Below are positions 8,461 through 15,874 of a stretch of 42,036 nt of DNA, in pieces (the stretch's first letter is position 1; the number at the start of each line of letters is the position of its first letter). The stretch spans positions 1-42,036 of the forward strand of contig VGZD01000021.1 of the NCBI GenBank assembly GCA_016872715.1. Reading direction: 5' to 3'. The stretch comes from Planctomycetota bacterium. GTDB taxonomy: Bacteria > Planctomycetota > UBA1135 > GCA-002686595. The notes under the pieces were generated by a model that was given only the letters and a program-made list of their open reading frames with translations, made no database searches and was not told where the DNA came from. The translations under genes were made by a program, and so were the position numbers.

Positions 8461-9654
8461 TTAGCCGAGGAGCGCCTGCTTGCCTGCTTCCCAGAGCGCG
8501 GCGCCGAGCGCGCATGCGAGCGCGAGCGGCGTCAAGTACTTGTATCCCATCGTCATCACCTGATCGACGCGCACGCGCGGGAGCGTCCAGCGCAGCCACA
8601 TCATCAGGAAGATGCCGGCGAAGGTCTTGATCAGCAGCGTGAGTCCCGCGACCGCGTGGTAGGGGATCGCCTGCAGGTTGAGCTCCTTGGCGCCGTTCGC
8701 TCCGGCGACGAACAGCTCGCGCCCGAAGAACTCGCCCGCGGCCCACGTCAGCGGGCTCTCGAAGCCGCCGAGGAAGAACACCGCGGCGAGCGCGCTCATC
8801 AGGAACATCGCGGCGTACTCCTCCATGAAGAAGAACGACCAGCGAATGCCCGAGTACTCGGTCATGAAACCGGCGACGAGCTCGCTCTCGGCCTCGGGCA
8901 AGTCGAACGGCGCGCGCTTGGTCTCCGCGAGCGCGGCGATGAAGTACAGCACGAAGGCCGGGAGCATGAACGGGTTCTTGAACATGAACCAGCCCATGCC
9001 GTACCAGTCCGACTGCAGCTCGCTCGCCTCGCGCAAGTTGAGCGTGCCGGCGACCATCACGGGCACGAGCAGCGCGACGCCCAGCGGAATCTCGTAGGCC
9101 ACGACTTGCGCGGCCTCGCGCATGGCGCCGAACACGGTCCACTTCGAGTTGGATGCCCAGCCCGCCATGACGACGCCGATGGTCGTCATCGAGCTCATGG
9201 CGATCACGAAGAACACGCCGAGGTCGAGGTCCGCGAAGAACACGCCGGGCGCGAGCGGGTAGGCCGCCATCGCCGCCACGATCGCCGCGAGCACGAGCGC
9301 GGGAGCGATCATGAACAGCAGGCGATCCGCGTCGCGCGGAATCATGTCTTCCTTGAGCAGCAGCTTCACGCCGTCGGCGATCGACTGCAGCCAGCCGTGC
9401 CAGCCGACGTACATCGGGCCGTAGCGGCACTGGATGTGGCCGGCGACCTTGCGCTCGAGCCAGACCGAGAACATCGCGATCAGCGAGATCAGGCCCATGA
9501 CGATCGCGACGCCGGTGACGGCCGCGCCCAGCCACAGAGCCCACTGCGGGAGGTACTCGCCCAGCGTGGCGACGAGCCCTTCGAGGAACGCGTTGCTGCC
9601 GCTGCCGACTGTGACCGGCGCGGCTTCCTGCACGAGCATGTGAGCGGGCGTCAT
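8461..9654 (-). CDS. nuoH: NADH-quinone oxidoreductase subunit H
   Basis: NuoH (397 residues) forms much of the quinone cavity and anchors the peripheral arm. Family marks are SVWLERKVAGHIQCRYGP near the N-terminus, VVAYEIPLGVALL, and FDLPEAESELVAGFMTEYSG in the acidic quinone-site loop; the C-terminal part has LPRVRVDQVM. The ATG at 9654 shares one base with the nuoD stop (TGATG). A GTG at 9657 would add one residue and give a GTGA overlap instead; the sequence does not settle which is used. Confidence 0.96.
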   Translation of the reverse strand: MTPAHMLVQEAAPVTVGSGSNAFLEGLVATLGEYLPQWALWLGAAVTGVAIVMGLISLIAMFSVWLERKVAGHIQCRYGPMYVGWHGWLQSIADGVKLLLKEDMIPRDADRLLFMIAPALVLAAIVAAMAAYPLAPGVFFADLDLGVFFVIAMSSMTTIGVVMAGWASNSKWTVFGAMREAAQVVAYEIPLGVALLVPVMVAGTLNLREASELQSDWYGMGWFMFKNPFMLPAFVLYFIAALAETKRAPFDLPEAESELVAGFMTEYSGIRWSFFFMEEYAAMFLMSALAAVFFLGGFESPLTWAAGEFFGRELFVAGANGAKELNLQAIPYHAVAGLTLLIKTFAGIFLMMWLRWTLPRVRVDQVMTMGYKYLTPLALACALGAALWEAGKQALLG

Positions 9655-10853
9655 CACCGGTCCGTCTCTCCCACGACGATGTCGGTCGAGCCGATGATCG
9701 CCACCGCGTCACCGACGAGCGAGCCGGGCAGGATGTCCTCGAGCACCGCGAGGTTGCAGAAGCTCGGGCCGCGCACGCGCGTGCGCACCGACACCTTGCC
9801 GCCGTCGGAGACGACGTAGTGGCCGAGCTCGCCGCGCGGGTTCTCGATGCCGACGTAGGCCTCGCCCGCGGGCACCTTGAGCGTCTTGGGCAGCTCGCCG
9901 ATCACCGCGCCATCGACCATGTGATCGAGGCACCAGCGCACGATCTTGATCGACTCCATCATCTCCATCACGCGCACCCACGAACGGTCCCAGCAGTCGC
10001 CGAGCGCGCCCATCTCGCCCTTCGCCACCGGAATCGTGAACGCGCCGTCGCGCCAGATCTCGCCGTAGCACATGTAGGGCATGTCGCGGCGCAGGTCCCA
10101 GTCGATGCCCGAACCGCGCACCATCGTGCCCGACAGACCGAAGTCGAGCGCCATCTCGCGCGAGATCACGCCGACGTTGGCGGTGCGCTTGACGTAGATC
10201 TGGTTGACGAGCAGCAGGTCGACGTACTCGGGCCACTTCTGCTCGAACACGTCGCAGAAGCGCGCCACTTCCTCGAACCAGCCCGGAGGCGCGTCGTTGA
10301 ACACGCCGCCGATGCGGATGTAGCTGTAGGTGAGTCGCGCGCCGCAGATCTTCTCGAACAGCGACATCATCCACTCGCGCTCGCGGAAGCAGTACAGGAA
10401 CGGCGTGAAGGCGCCGATGTCGAGCCCGTACGTGCCGAAGGCGACGAGGTGCGAGCCGATGCGGTTGAGCTCGGCGCAGATGATGCGGATCAAGGTCGCG
10501 CGCCGCGGAATCTCCACGCCGAGCAGCGCCTCCACGGCCAGCGAGTAGCCGAGGTTGTTGTTCATCGAGGCGAGGTAGTCGTAGCGATCCGTGTACGGCA
10601 GGTACTGGAGCCACTCGACGTTCTCGCCGATCTTCTCGGCGCAGCGGTGCAGATAGCCGAGGTGCGGCTGGGCGCCGGTGACGAGCTCGCCGTCGGTGCG
10701 CATCAGCACGCGCATGACGCCGTGGGTCGCGGGGTGCTGGGGCCCGAAGTTGATCTCGAGATCGGGCGTGCGGATGTCGACCGTCACCTCGCTCGCGTCG
10801 GTGCGACGCAGGCGCGTGCTCGGAGGCATCGTGTTCGTGACTTCGTTCGCCAT
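9654..10853 (-). CDS. nuoD: NADH-quinone oxidoreductase subunit D
   Basis: NuoD (399 residues) is the 49-kDa-type subunit that lines the quinone site with NuoB. It has the family signature NFGPQHPATHGVMRVLM and HLGYLHRCAEKIGEN, and ends in DIVVGETDR, close to the usual end. It is a separate gene and is not fused to NuoC as in some bacteria. The ATG at 10853 lies 14 bases after the nuoC stop. An upstream in-frame extension has no family similarity and overlaps nuoC, so it was discarded. Confidence 0.97.
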   Translation of the reverse strand: MANEVTNTMPPSTRLRRTDASEVTVDIRTPDLEINFGPQHPATHGVMRVLMRTDGELVTGAQPHLGYLHRCAEKIGENVEWLQYLPYTDRYDYLASMNNNLGYSLAVEALLGVEIPRRATLIRIICAELNRIGSHLVAFGTYGLDIGAFTPFLYCFREREWMMSLFEKICGARLTYSYIRIGGVFNDAPPGWFEEVARFCDVFEQKWPEYVDLLLVNQIYVKRTANVGVISREMALDFGLSGTMVRGSGIDWDLRRDMPYMCYGEIWRDGAFTIPVAKGEMGALGDCWDRSWVRVMEMMESIKIVRWCLDHMVDGAVIGELPKTLKVPAGEAYVGIENPRGELGHYVVSDGGKVSVRTRVRGPSFCNLAVLEDILPGSLVGDAVAIIGSTDIVVGETDR

Positions 10854-10867
10854 GGTGTGCGCGGCCC

Positions 10868-11386
10868 TCACTCGCAGGAGATGCCGTGGTACTCCTTCGG
10901 GAACTCGTAGTCCTTGCGCAGCGGTGAGCCGACCCAGTCGTCGGGCAGCAGGATGTTGCGCGGATCGGGGTGGCCCACGAAGCGAATGCCGAACATCTCG
11001 GCGCACTCGCGCTCGTGCCACTGCGACGCGCGGTACACCGGCACGAGGCTCGGCAGGCTCGCGGCGGCCTTGGGGAGCAGCGCCTTGATGGCGAGGCGAT
11101 GGCGGAACTTGAGGCTCAAGAGCTGCACGTTGATCCACAGCTCGGCCGCGTCCTTCGACGGGTCGGTGGCGGTGAGGTCGACGAGCTGCTCGAAGTGCAG
11201 GCGGTCGTCGTCGCGGCAGGCGCGCACGAACTCGGACAGCAACTGCGCGTCGACGATCGCGAACGGATCGCCGGCGCGGCCCTTGTCCTTCTTGTCCTTG
11301 GGATCGGCCTTGCGCGGCTCGTCGCTCCCCACGAGGCCCGGAGCGCGGATCGCCGTGAGGCGGTCGAGAATGCCCTGAAAGTCCAT
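10868..11386 (-). CDS. nuoC: NADH-quinone oxidoreductase subunit C
   Basis: NuoC (172 residues) is the 30-kDa-type subunit that scaffolds NuoD and NuoB. The signature ERECAEMFGIRFVGHPDPR followed by LLPDDW is clear. Residues 24-38 hold a charged, Lys/Asp-rich insert (DPKDKKDKGR) that looks flexible. The ATG at 11386 follows the nuoB stop after 11 bases. Confidence 0.96.
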   Translation of the reverse strand: MDFQGILDRLTAIRAPGLVGSDEPRKADPKDKKDKGRAGDPFAIVDAQLLSEFVRACRDDDRLHFEQLVDLTATDPSKDAAELWINVQLLSLKFRHRLAIKALLPKAAASLPSLVPVYRASQWHERECAEMFGIRFVGHPDPRNILLPDDWVGSPLRKDYEFPKEYHGISCE

Positions 11387-11397
11387 CGGTCGGGCCC

Positions 11398-11898
11398 CTA
11401 GGCGAGGCGCGCGGGCTTGCGGACCACGGACGAGCTGCGGATCTTCTCCTGCAGCTTCATCAGACCCTCGAGCAGCGCCTCGGGGCGCGGCGGGCAGCCG
11501 GCGATGTAGACGTCGACGGGGATGACGCGGTCGACGCCCTTCACCACCGTGTAACCGTACTTGTAGTAGGGACCGCCGCCGGTGGCGCAGGCGCCCATGG
11601 CGATCACGTACTTGGGGCTCGGCATTTGGTCGTAGAGCTTCTTGACGCGCTCGGCCATTTTGAAGTTGACCGTGCCCGCCACGATCATCAGGTCCGCTTG
11701 GCGCGGGCTGGCGCGGAAGGCGCCGGCACCGAAGCGGTCGATGTCATGGTGCGCCGCGCCCACGGCCATCATCTCGATGGCGCAGCAGGCGAGGCCGAAG
11801 GTCATCGGCCAGATGCTGGACAGGCGCGCCCAGTTGATCAGCCAGTCGACCCGGGTCGTCAGGACGTTCTCTTCGAACTGGTTCTGGAGGCTCAGCAT
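11398..11898 (-). CDS. nuoB: NADH-quinone oxidoreductase subunit B (cluster N2)
   Basis: NuoB (166 residues) holds cluster N2, which reduces quinone. All four expected ligands are present: the tandem pair Cys38-Cys39 in [11 protein letters not shown], Cys104 in [10 protein letters not shown], and Cys135 in [15 protein letters not shown]. The length is normal. The ATG at 11898 lies 31 bases after the nuoA stop. The intact ligand set argues for a functional quinone-reducing module. Confidence 0.97.
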   Translation of the reverse strand: MLSLQNQFEENVLTTRVDWLINWARLSSIWPMTFGLACCAIEMMAVGAAHHDIDRFGAGAFRASPRQADLMIVAGTVNFKMAERVKKLYDQMPSPKYVIAMGACATGGGPYYKYGYTVVKGVDRVIPVDVYIAGCPPRPEALLEGLMKLQEKIRSSSVVRKPARLA

Positions 11899-11929
11899 GG
11901 TGGTGCGGGGGGTGCTCGGCGCGTGCGGT

Positions 11930-12466
11930 TCAAGAGGCGCTCGGCTCGGGCTGGGGCGCGGCCTTGGCGGCCTTGCCGCGCGCTTCGAGCTCGGTTTCGA
12001 TGTCGCGCACCTTCGCCACGCGGCCCAGGCGCGAGTCTGCGAACTTCGGCTGGTAGCGCTGGCCCTCGTAGGCGAGCACCCAGTCGAGGTCGCCCTTGGC
12101 CCAGACGTACACCAGACCGAGGAACAGGATCGCGATGAAGATGACGCCTTCGACGAGCGCGAAGTAGCCCACGCCCGAACCCGCGGCGGCGCCGGCGTCG
12201 GCCATGGCGTCCTTGAGGACGAGCGCCCACGGGAACAGGAAGGCGATCTCGACCGCGAACACGACGTAGACCAGCGCCACGGTGTAGTAGCGGATGTCGA
12301 ACTGGACCCACGCGCCGCCGATCGGCTCCTCGCCGCACTCGTAGGTGTCGAGGCCCTCGTCCGTGAGCCGCTTGGGCCGCAGGACCGAGGCGATCAGCAG
12401 GTTCGCGAACACGAACACGAGCCCGACCGAGGCGAAGACGAGGACGTTGAGGTAGTCGAAATACAT
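11930..12466 (-). CDS. nuoA: NADH-quinone oxidoreductase subunit A
   Basis: NuoA (178 residues) is a three-helix subunit beside the quinone channel and the first gene of the operon. It contains the conserved loop [12 protein letters not shown] with Cys44, [15 protein letters not shown], and the membrane Glu73 in [11 protein letters not shown]. The C-terminal tail of about 45 residues is longer than usual and ends in an Ala/Pro-rich stretch. The ATG at 12466 was chosen over an upstream in-frame start at 12523, whose extra residues are Gly/Pro-rich and unlike the family. AGGG lies 10 bases before the ATG. Confidence 0.95.
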   Translation of the reverse strand: MYFDYLNVLVFASVGLVFVFANLLIASVLRPKRLTDEGLDTYECGEEPIGGAWVQFDIRYYTVALVYVVFAVEIAFLFPWALVLKDAMADAGAAAGSGVGYFALVEGVIFIAILFLGLVYVWAKGDLDWVLAYEGQRYQPKFADSRLGRVAKVRDIETELEARGKAAKAAPQPEPSAS

Positions 12467-12476
12467 GGCGGCGGAA

Positions 12477-12503
12477 CCCTGACCTGCCCCCCCGGGGTCA
12501 GGG
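12477..12503 (-). promoter_or_regulatory. Hairpin covering the ribosome site of nuoA
   Basis: An inverted repeat has arms at 12477-12484 and 12496-12503 (ccctgacc / ggtcaggg), 8 perfect pairs around an 11-base loop. On the minus-strand transcript the 3' arm contains the AGGG that would be the nuoA ribosome site, 10 bases before the ATG. Folding would hide this site. The pairing is seen directly; a regulatory role is inference. Confidence 0.4.
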
Positions 12504-12756
12504 GGGCGGCAGAGATGGACCACGCGGGGCTAGAAAGGGCGCGAAGGGTACCAGAGCGGGCGCACTTCGTTCGACCCCCCGAGGACCCCGCGCCACGATT
12601 TCCCGAGCGTGCGCCGCAGCGCGTGCGGGAGCATGCGCCGGACCGTCGGCTCGAGCGCCCGCCGGGGAGTGGGCCCGAGCGCGGGCCGCCGCGTCGCCGC
12701 GGGCGAAATCGCGGTCGACCCCGCGACCAACGGCGTGCTCGAGCGACGGGACTGGC

Positions 12757-13122
12757 GTGCAGCGCGACGCTCCGCCGACCACACCCGATTCCCCGATCCA
12801 CGCCGGTGGCTCTCCCACCGGCTCGGAACGACCGTCTCGTGCGCCCCCCGCCGCGTGGGAGGCACTCCCGCCGGGCGCGGACGCGCCGCCGAGCGCGCCC
12901 GACGCCTCCCGCGGCAGCTGGCTCGGCGGTGTTCGAGTGGGCCTTATCGTAATTCCTATTGCAGTTTATTTGGCGGGTGAAGTGGGGTTCAAGCTCGGCT
13001 GGGACGGGCCGCGGCGCTGGCTTGAGGTGTGCTCCGAGCACCCGTGGCGCTGCGCGCTGGCCACGCTGCTCTTCGCGCACGCGCTGCGCAGGCCTTACGC
13101 ACCCCTGCCAGAGCACGCCTAG
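12757..13122 (+). CDS. Hypothetical small membrane protein
   Basis: A 121-residue ORF starts at GTG 12757, is divergent from nuoA and lies upstream of the radical SAM gene. The first 55 residues are rich in Pro, Ala and Ser and look disordered. Then comes a hydrophobic helix in VGLIVIPIAVYLAG, a short loop, and a second hydrophobic stretch, WRCALATLLFAHAL. The codons for the first helix are strikingly AT-rich (12946-12980) compared with everything around. I do not recognise a family. The true start may be nearer the helix. The ORF is modest evidence on its own, since long random frames are common at this GC content. Confidence 0.42.
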   Translation: MQRDAPPTTPDSPIHAGGSPTGSERPSRAPPAAWEALPPGADAPPSAPDASRGSWLGGVRVGLIVIPIAVYLAGEVGFKLGWDGPRRWLEVCSEHPWRCALATLLFAHALRRPYAPLPEHA

Positions 13123-13229
13123 CCGCCGCGGGGGTTTGCGCGTAGAATGGTGCCTCGCACGCGTCGGCCCCCTGAGGGTCCCTTCAGAACGTCGCGGCGC
13201 GACCTCGGCCGTCCAGCTCGCGGGTTCCC

Positions 13230-14012
13230 ATGACCATCGCTCCCTACCACTCGATCCTCTACGGCCCGATCCGCTCCCGGCGGTTCGGCATCAGCCTGGG
13301 GATCAACCTGACCCCGACCCCCCGCGAGGGCTGTCCGAACGACTGCCTGTACTGCAAGACGGCCTACGCATCCTCGGTGCCGATCGTCAGCCGGGCCCAC
13401 ATCCTGCCCAGCGCCGGCCTGATCGTGACCAACGCCGCACGCCGCATCATCGAGATCCAAAAGGCCGGCGAGAAGCTCGAAGGCGTCACCCTCTCGGGCA
13501 CAGGTGACCCCACTTTGCACCCCAACTTGCTAGAAATTAGCGAGAACTTGCGGGACCTCAAGAACAAGTGGTTCCCCAAGGCCAAGCTCAACCTGCTGTC
13601 GCCGTCCGAAGCGCTGGTGTGCCCCGAGCTGCGCGCGGTCTGCGCGGTCTTCGACCGGGCGGTGTTCAGCTTCGATTGGGGCACCGCCAAGACCTACGAG
13701 GCCTTCCGTCCCAAGGCGACCCTCGACTACAAGGCCTTGGTCGAACGCTTCCAGCCTCTGGACCGCTGGAGCGCCGAGGCCACCTTCGTGCAGGGCGCGT
13801 TGGACAACTCCAACGACCGCGAAGTGCTGGCGTGGATCAAGAAGATGGAAGAGCTGCGTCCCAAGAACGCCTACATCCTGACCATGCCCGGCAAGGGCAA
13901 GGGTGGGGTCAAGCCGGTCAGCACGGCCAAGCTCGAGGAGATCGCGGCCAAGCTGGTCGAGAAGACCGGCATCGCTGGCCACGTGGTCGCCCGCGAAGCT
14001 CAGCCGGTCTAG
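13230..14012 (+). CDS. Radical SAM protein, COG0731-like
   Basis: This 260-residue protein should bind a [4Fe-4S] cluster and cleave S-adenosylmethionine. The motif CPNDCLYC gives Cys35, Cys39 and Cys42 (CxxxCxxC). The N-terminal block YGPIRSRRFGISLGINLTP is typical of COG0731 Fe-S oxidoreductases, related to wyosine-type enzymes, whose bacterial members mostly lack an assigned reaction. LSGTGDPTLHPN matches the SAM-binding GGE-type strand. The ATG at 13230 places the family block close to the N-terminus; no strong ribosome site precedes it. A TAGAAT hexamer at 13143-13148 could be a -10 box, without a good -35 partner. The stop lies 23 bases before the ABC ATPase start. Confidence 0.88.
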   Translation: MTIAPYHSILYGPIRSRRFGISLGINLTPTPREGCPNDCLYCKTAYASSVPIVSRAHILPSAGLIVTNAARRIIEIQKAGEKLEGVTLSGTGDPTLHPNLLEISENLRDLKNKWFPKAKLNLLSPSEALVCPELRAVCAVFDRAVFSFDWGTAKTYEAFRPKATLDYKALVERFQPLDRWSAEATFVQGALDNSNDREVLAWIKKMEELRPKNAYILTMPGKGKGGVKPVSTAKLEEIAAKLVEKTGIAGHVVAREAQPV

Positions 14013-14035
14013 CCGGACCGCCCCACACCAAGGCC

Positions 14036-14806
14036 TTGGGTCCGCTCGCCGAGCTGCGCGGAGTCAGCAAGACCTACGAGGGCGCTCGCGTGGCCCTCGC
14101 GGGCCTGAGCTTGGACGTGCGGCCGGGCGAGGTGCTCGGCCTGCTCGGTCCCAACGGAGCCGGCAAGACCACGGCGGTCAAGATCCTCTGCGGACTGATC
14201 CCGCCGAGCTCCGGCGAGGTGCGCATCGGCGGCATCGACGTGCAGCGCGACCCGCTCGCCGCCCGACGCCAATTGACCTTCGTGCCCGACGGCGCGCCGC
14301 TGTACTCGAACCTCTCTCCGCGCGCGCACCTCGCGCTCGTCGGTCGCCTGCACGGCCTCGACGAGGCGCGCATCGAGTCCGAGACGCAGCGGCTGCTCGC
14401 ATCGCTCGGGCTCGCCGATCGCATCGACGACCCCGTCGGCCAGTTCTCGCGCGGCATGCGCCAGAAGACCGCGCTCGCCTGCGCCATCTTGCCGCGCACG
14501 CCGCTGTGGGTGCTCGACGAGCCGCTCGAAGGCCTCGACGCGCCCACCACCGCCGTGATCAAGGAGGTGCTGCGCGAGTGGGCCGCCCAAGGCGGAGCCG
14601 TGCTCTACACCTCGCACCTGCTCGACGTCGTCGAGCGCGTCTGCGACCGCATGGCGATCGTGGCGCGGGGGGAGCTGCTCGCGCTCGGCACGCTCGACGA
14701 GCTGCGCGCGCGCTCCGGCCGCGAAGGCTCCCTCGAGGACGTGTTCCGCGCCGTGACCCGCGCCGAAGACCCGACCGAGAAAGCCCGCGAGGTCCTCGGT
14801 CTGTAG
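14036..14806 (+). CDS. ABC transporter ATP-binding protein (ABC-2 type)
   Basis: This 256-residue protein would couple ATP hydrolysis to transport with a separate permease. Walker A GPNGAGKT is at 38-45, the signature FSRGM at 137-141, Walker B VLDE ends at Asp161-Glu162, and the H-loop His194 lies in TSHLLD. The degenerate signature and DEPLEGLD follow ABC-2 exporter ATPases. The position usually occupied by the Q-loop residue reads VPDG. No ATG or GTG fits: the frame is open from upstream, and TTG at 14036 places the family start LAELRGVSKTYEG correctly, with AAGG just before it. The likely permease is the membrane protein at 15875, beyond two opposing genes. Confidence 0.88.
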   Translation: MGPLAELRGVSKTYEGARVALAGLSLDVRPGEVLGLLGPNGAGKTTAVKILCGLIPPSSGEVRIGGIDVQRDPLAARRQLTFVPDGAPLYSNLSPRAHLALVGRLHGLDEARIESETQRLLASLGLADRIDDPVGQFSRGMRQKTALACAILPRTPLWVLDEPLEGLDAPTTAVIKEVLREWAAQGGAVLYTSHLLDVVERVCDRMAIVARGELLALGTLDELRARSGREGSLEDVFRAVTRAEDPTEKAREVLGL

Positions 14807-14815
14807 CTCGAACCC

Positions 14816-14833
14816 GTGCGCGCGTCAGCGCAC
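14816..14833. terminator. Short hairpin between converging genes
   Basis: The sequence gtgcgc-gcgtca-gcgcac forms a perfect 6-bp stem with a 6-base loop at the meeting point of the ABC ATPase and the thioesterase. The thioesterase stop codon sits in the loop. It could limit read-through in both directions, but neither strand has a T-run, so the call is weak. Confidence 0.28.
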
Positions 14834-15223
14834 GATCGGCGTGGGTTTGAGGTGCTCGTCGACGGCGACGAGGGTGACGCGGCCTTCAGTGACGTGGACG
14901 AGCTCGCCGTGCTTGCGCGAGCGCTGGGCCCAGACCGAGACGCCGACGGTGATCGAGGTGCGGCCGACGCGCAAGGTCTCGGTGAAGAAGCTGACGAGGT
15001 CGCCGACGAACACGGGTTGCTTGAACTCGACTTGGTCGAAGCTGATGGTCACGAGCCTGCCTGGGTGGCGCAGGTGTGCCTCGGTCGCGGCCGCGAGGTC
15101 GATGTGCGAGAGGATCACGCCGCCGAAGATCGTGCCGACCGCGTTGGTGTCGCGCGGCATCATCACCGTGCGGATCGAGGGCTGCTTGTCCTTGGGATAC
15201 TCGTAGACCTTGGTGTCGTTCAT
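14825..15223 (-). CDS. Acyl-CoA thioesterase, YciA-like hotdog family
   Basis: This 132-residue single-hotdog protein should hydrolyse acyl-CoA thioesters. The N-terminal block MMPRDTNAVGTIFGG matches the YciA/BFIT group, with Asn27 and the Gly pair, followed by the helix HIDLAAATEAH carrying Asp42, the expected catalytic position. FDQVEFKQPVFVGDLV is the typical strand pair. The ATG at 15223 overlaps the upstream hydrolase stop by 4 bases (ATGA), so the two are probably co-translated. Chain-length preference cannot be read from the sequence. Confidence 0.88.
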   Translation of the reverse strand: MNDTKVYEYPKDKQPSIRTVMMPRDTNAVGTIFGGVILSHIDLAAATEAHLRHPGRLVTISFDQVEFKQPVFVGDLVSFFTETLRVGRTSITVGVSVWAQRSRKHGELVHVTEGRVTLVAVDEHLKPTPIVR

Positions 15224-15852
15224 GTCGGTTGCAGCGAGCGCTCGGCCCACTCTTGGATGATCGCCTCGAGTTCGGGAGTTGCGCCGCGGAAGAAGTGCGC
15301 GACGCCGGGGATCACGATGCGCTCGAAGCGCGCGGGCAGCGGGCCGAGCGAGGCGTCGAAGTCGCCCGGCGTGCCGAACTCGTCGTGCTCGGCGTGGACG
15401 ATCAGCGTCGGCTGCGGAATCTCGCGCACGAAGCGGCAGTCGTAGGCCTTGGCCGGCGGGGCGATCAGGGCCACGCGGCGAATGCGCGGCTCCCTGCGCG
15501 CGAGCGACCCCACGGTCCGCGAGCCGAACGAGAACCCGGCCGCCCACTGCTCGAGCCCGGGGAACTCGCGCTCGAGATAGTCGAGCGCCGCGCGCACGTC
15601 GCCTTCTTCCTCACCCGTGCCATCGTGCACGCCCTCGCTCGCTCCAGCGCTGCGGAAGTTGAAGCGCAGCACCGCGAGGCCCGCGTGCTGCAGGCCGCGC
15701 GCGACGCGAAACACGACGTTGTTGTCCATCGTGCCACCGGCCGTCGGCAGCGGATGGCACACCACGGCGGCGGCGCGCGGTGCGGCGCCGTCCTTGGGCC
15801 TCCACAGGAGCGCCTCGAGGCGACCGACCGGGCCCGGAATGAAAAACCGCAT
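15220..15852 (-). CDS. Alpha/beta hydrolase, COG2945-like
   Basis: This 210-residue alpha/beta hydrolase has the nucleophile elbow GFSFG with Ser108, an acid candidate at Asp157 in AEHDEF, and His186 in IPGVAHFF. The N-terminal part has VCHPLPTAGGTMDNNVV, typical of the small COG2945 hydrolases, and FNFRSAGASEG. It has no signal peptide and should be cytoplasmic. The ATG at 15852 is 22 bases from the start of the divergent membrane protein. It is coupled to the thioesterase by a 4-base overlap. The substrate is unknown; an ester or thioester fits the neighbour. Confidence 0.82.
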   Translation of the reverse strand: MRFFIPGPVGRLEALLWRPKDGAAPRAAAVVCHPLPTAGGTMDNNVVFRVARGLQHAGLAVLRFNFRSAGASEGVHDGTGEEEGDVRAALDYLEREFPGLEQWAAGFSFGSRTVGSLARREPRIRRVALIAPPAKAYDCRFVREIPQPTLIVHAEHDEFGTPGDFDASLGPLPARFERIVIPGVAHFFRGATPELEAIIQEWAERSLQPT

Positions 15853-15874
15853 GCGGCCACGTACTGTAGCGGCG

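Noticed and set aside
12530-12865. Minus-strand Arg-rich ORF in the nuo upstream region
   Set aside because: It has no recognisable fold, no ribosome site and composition typical of random high-GC frames.
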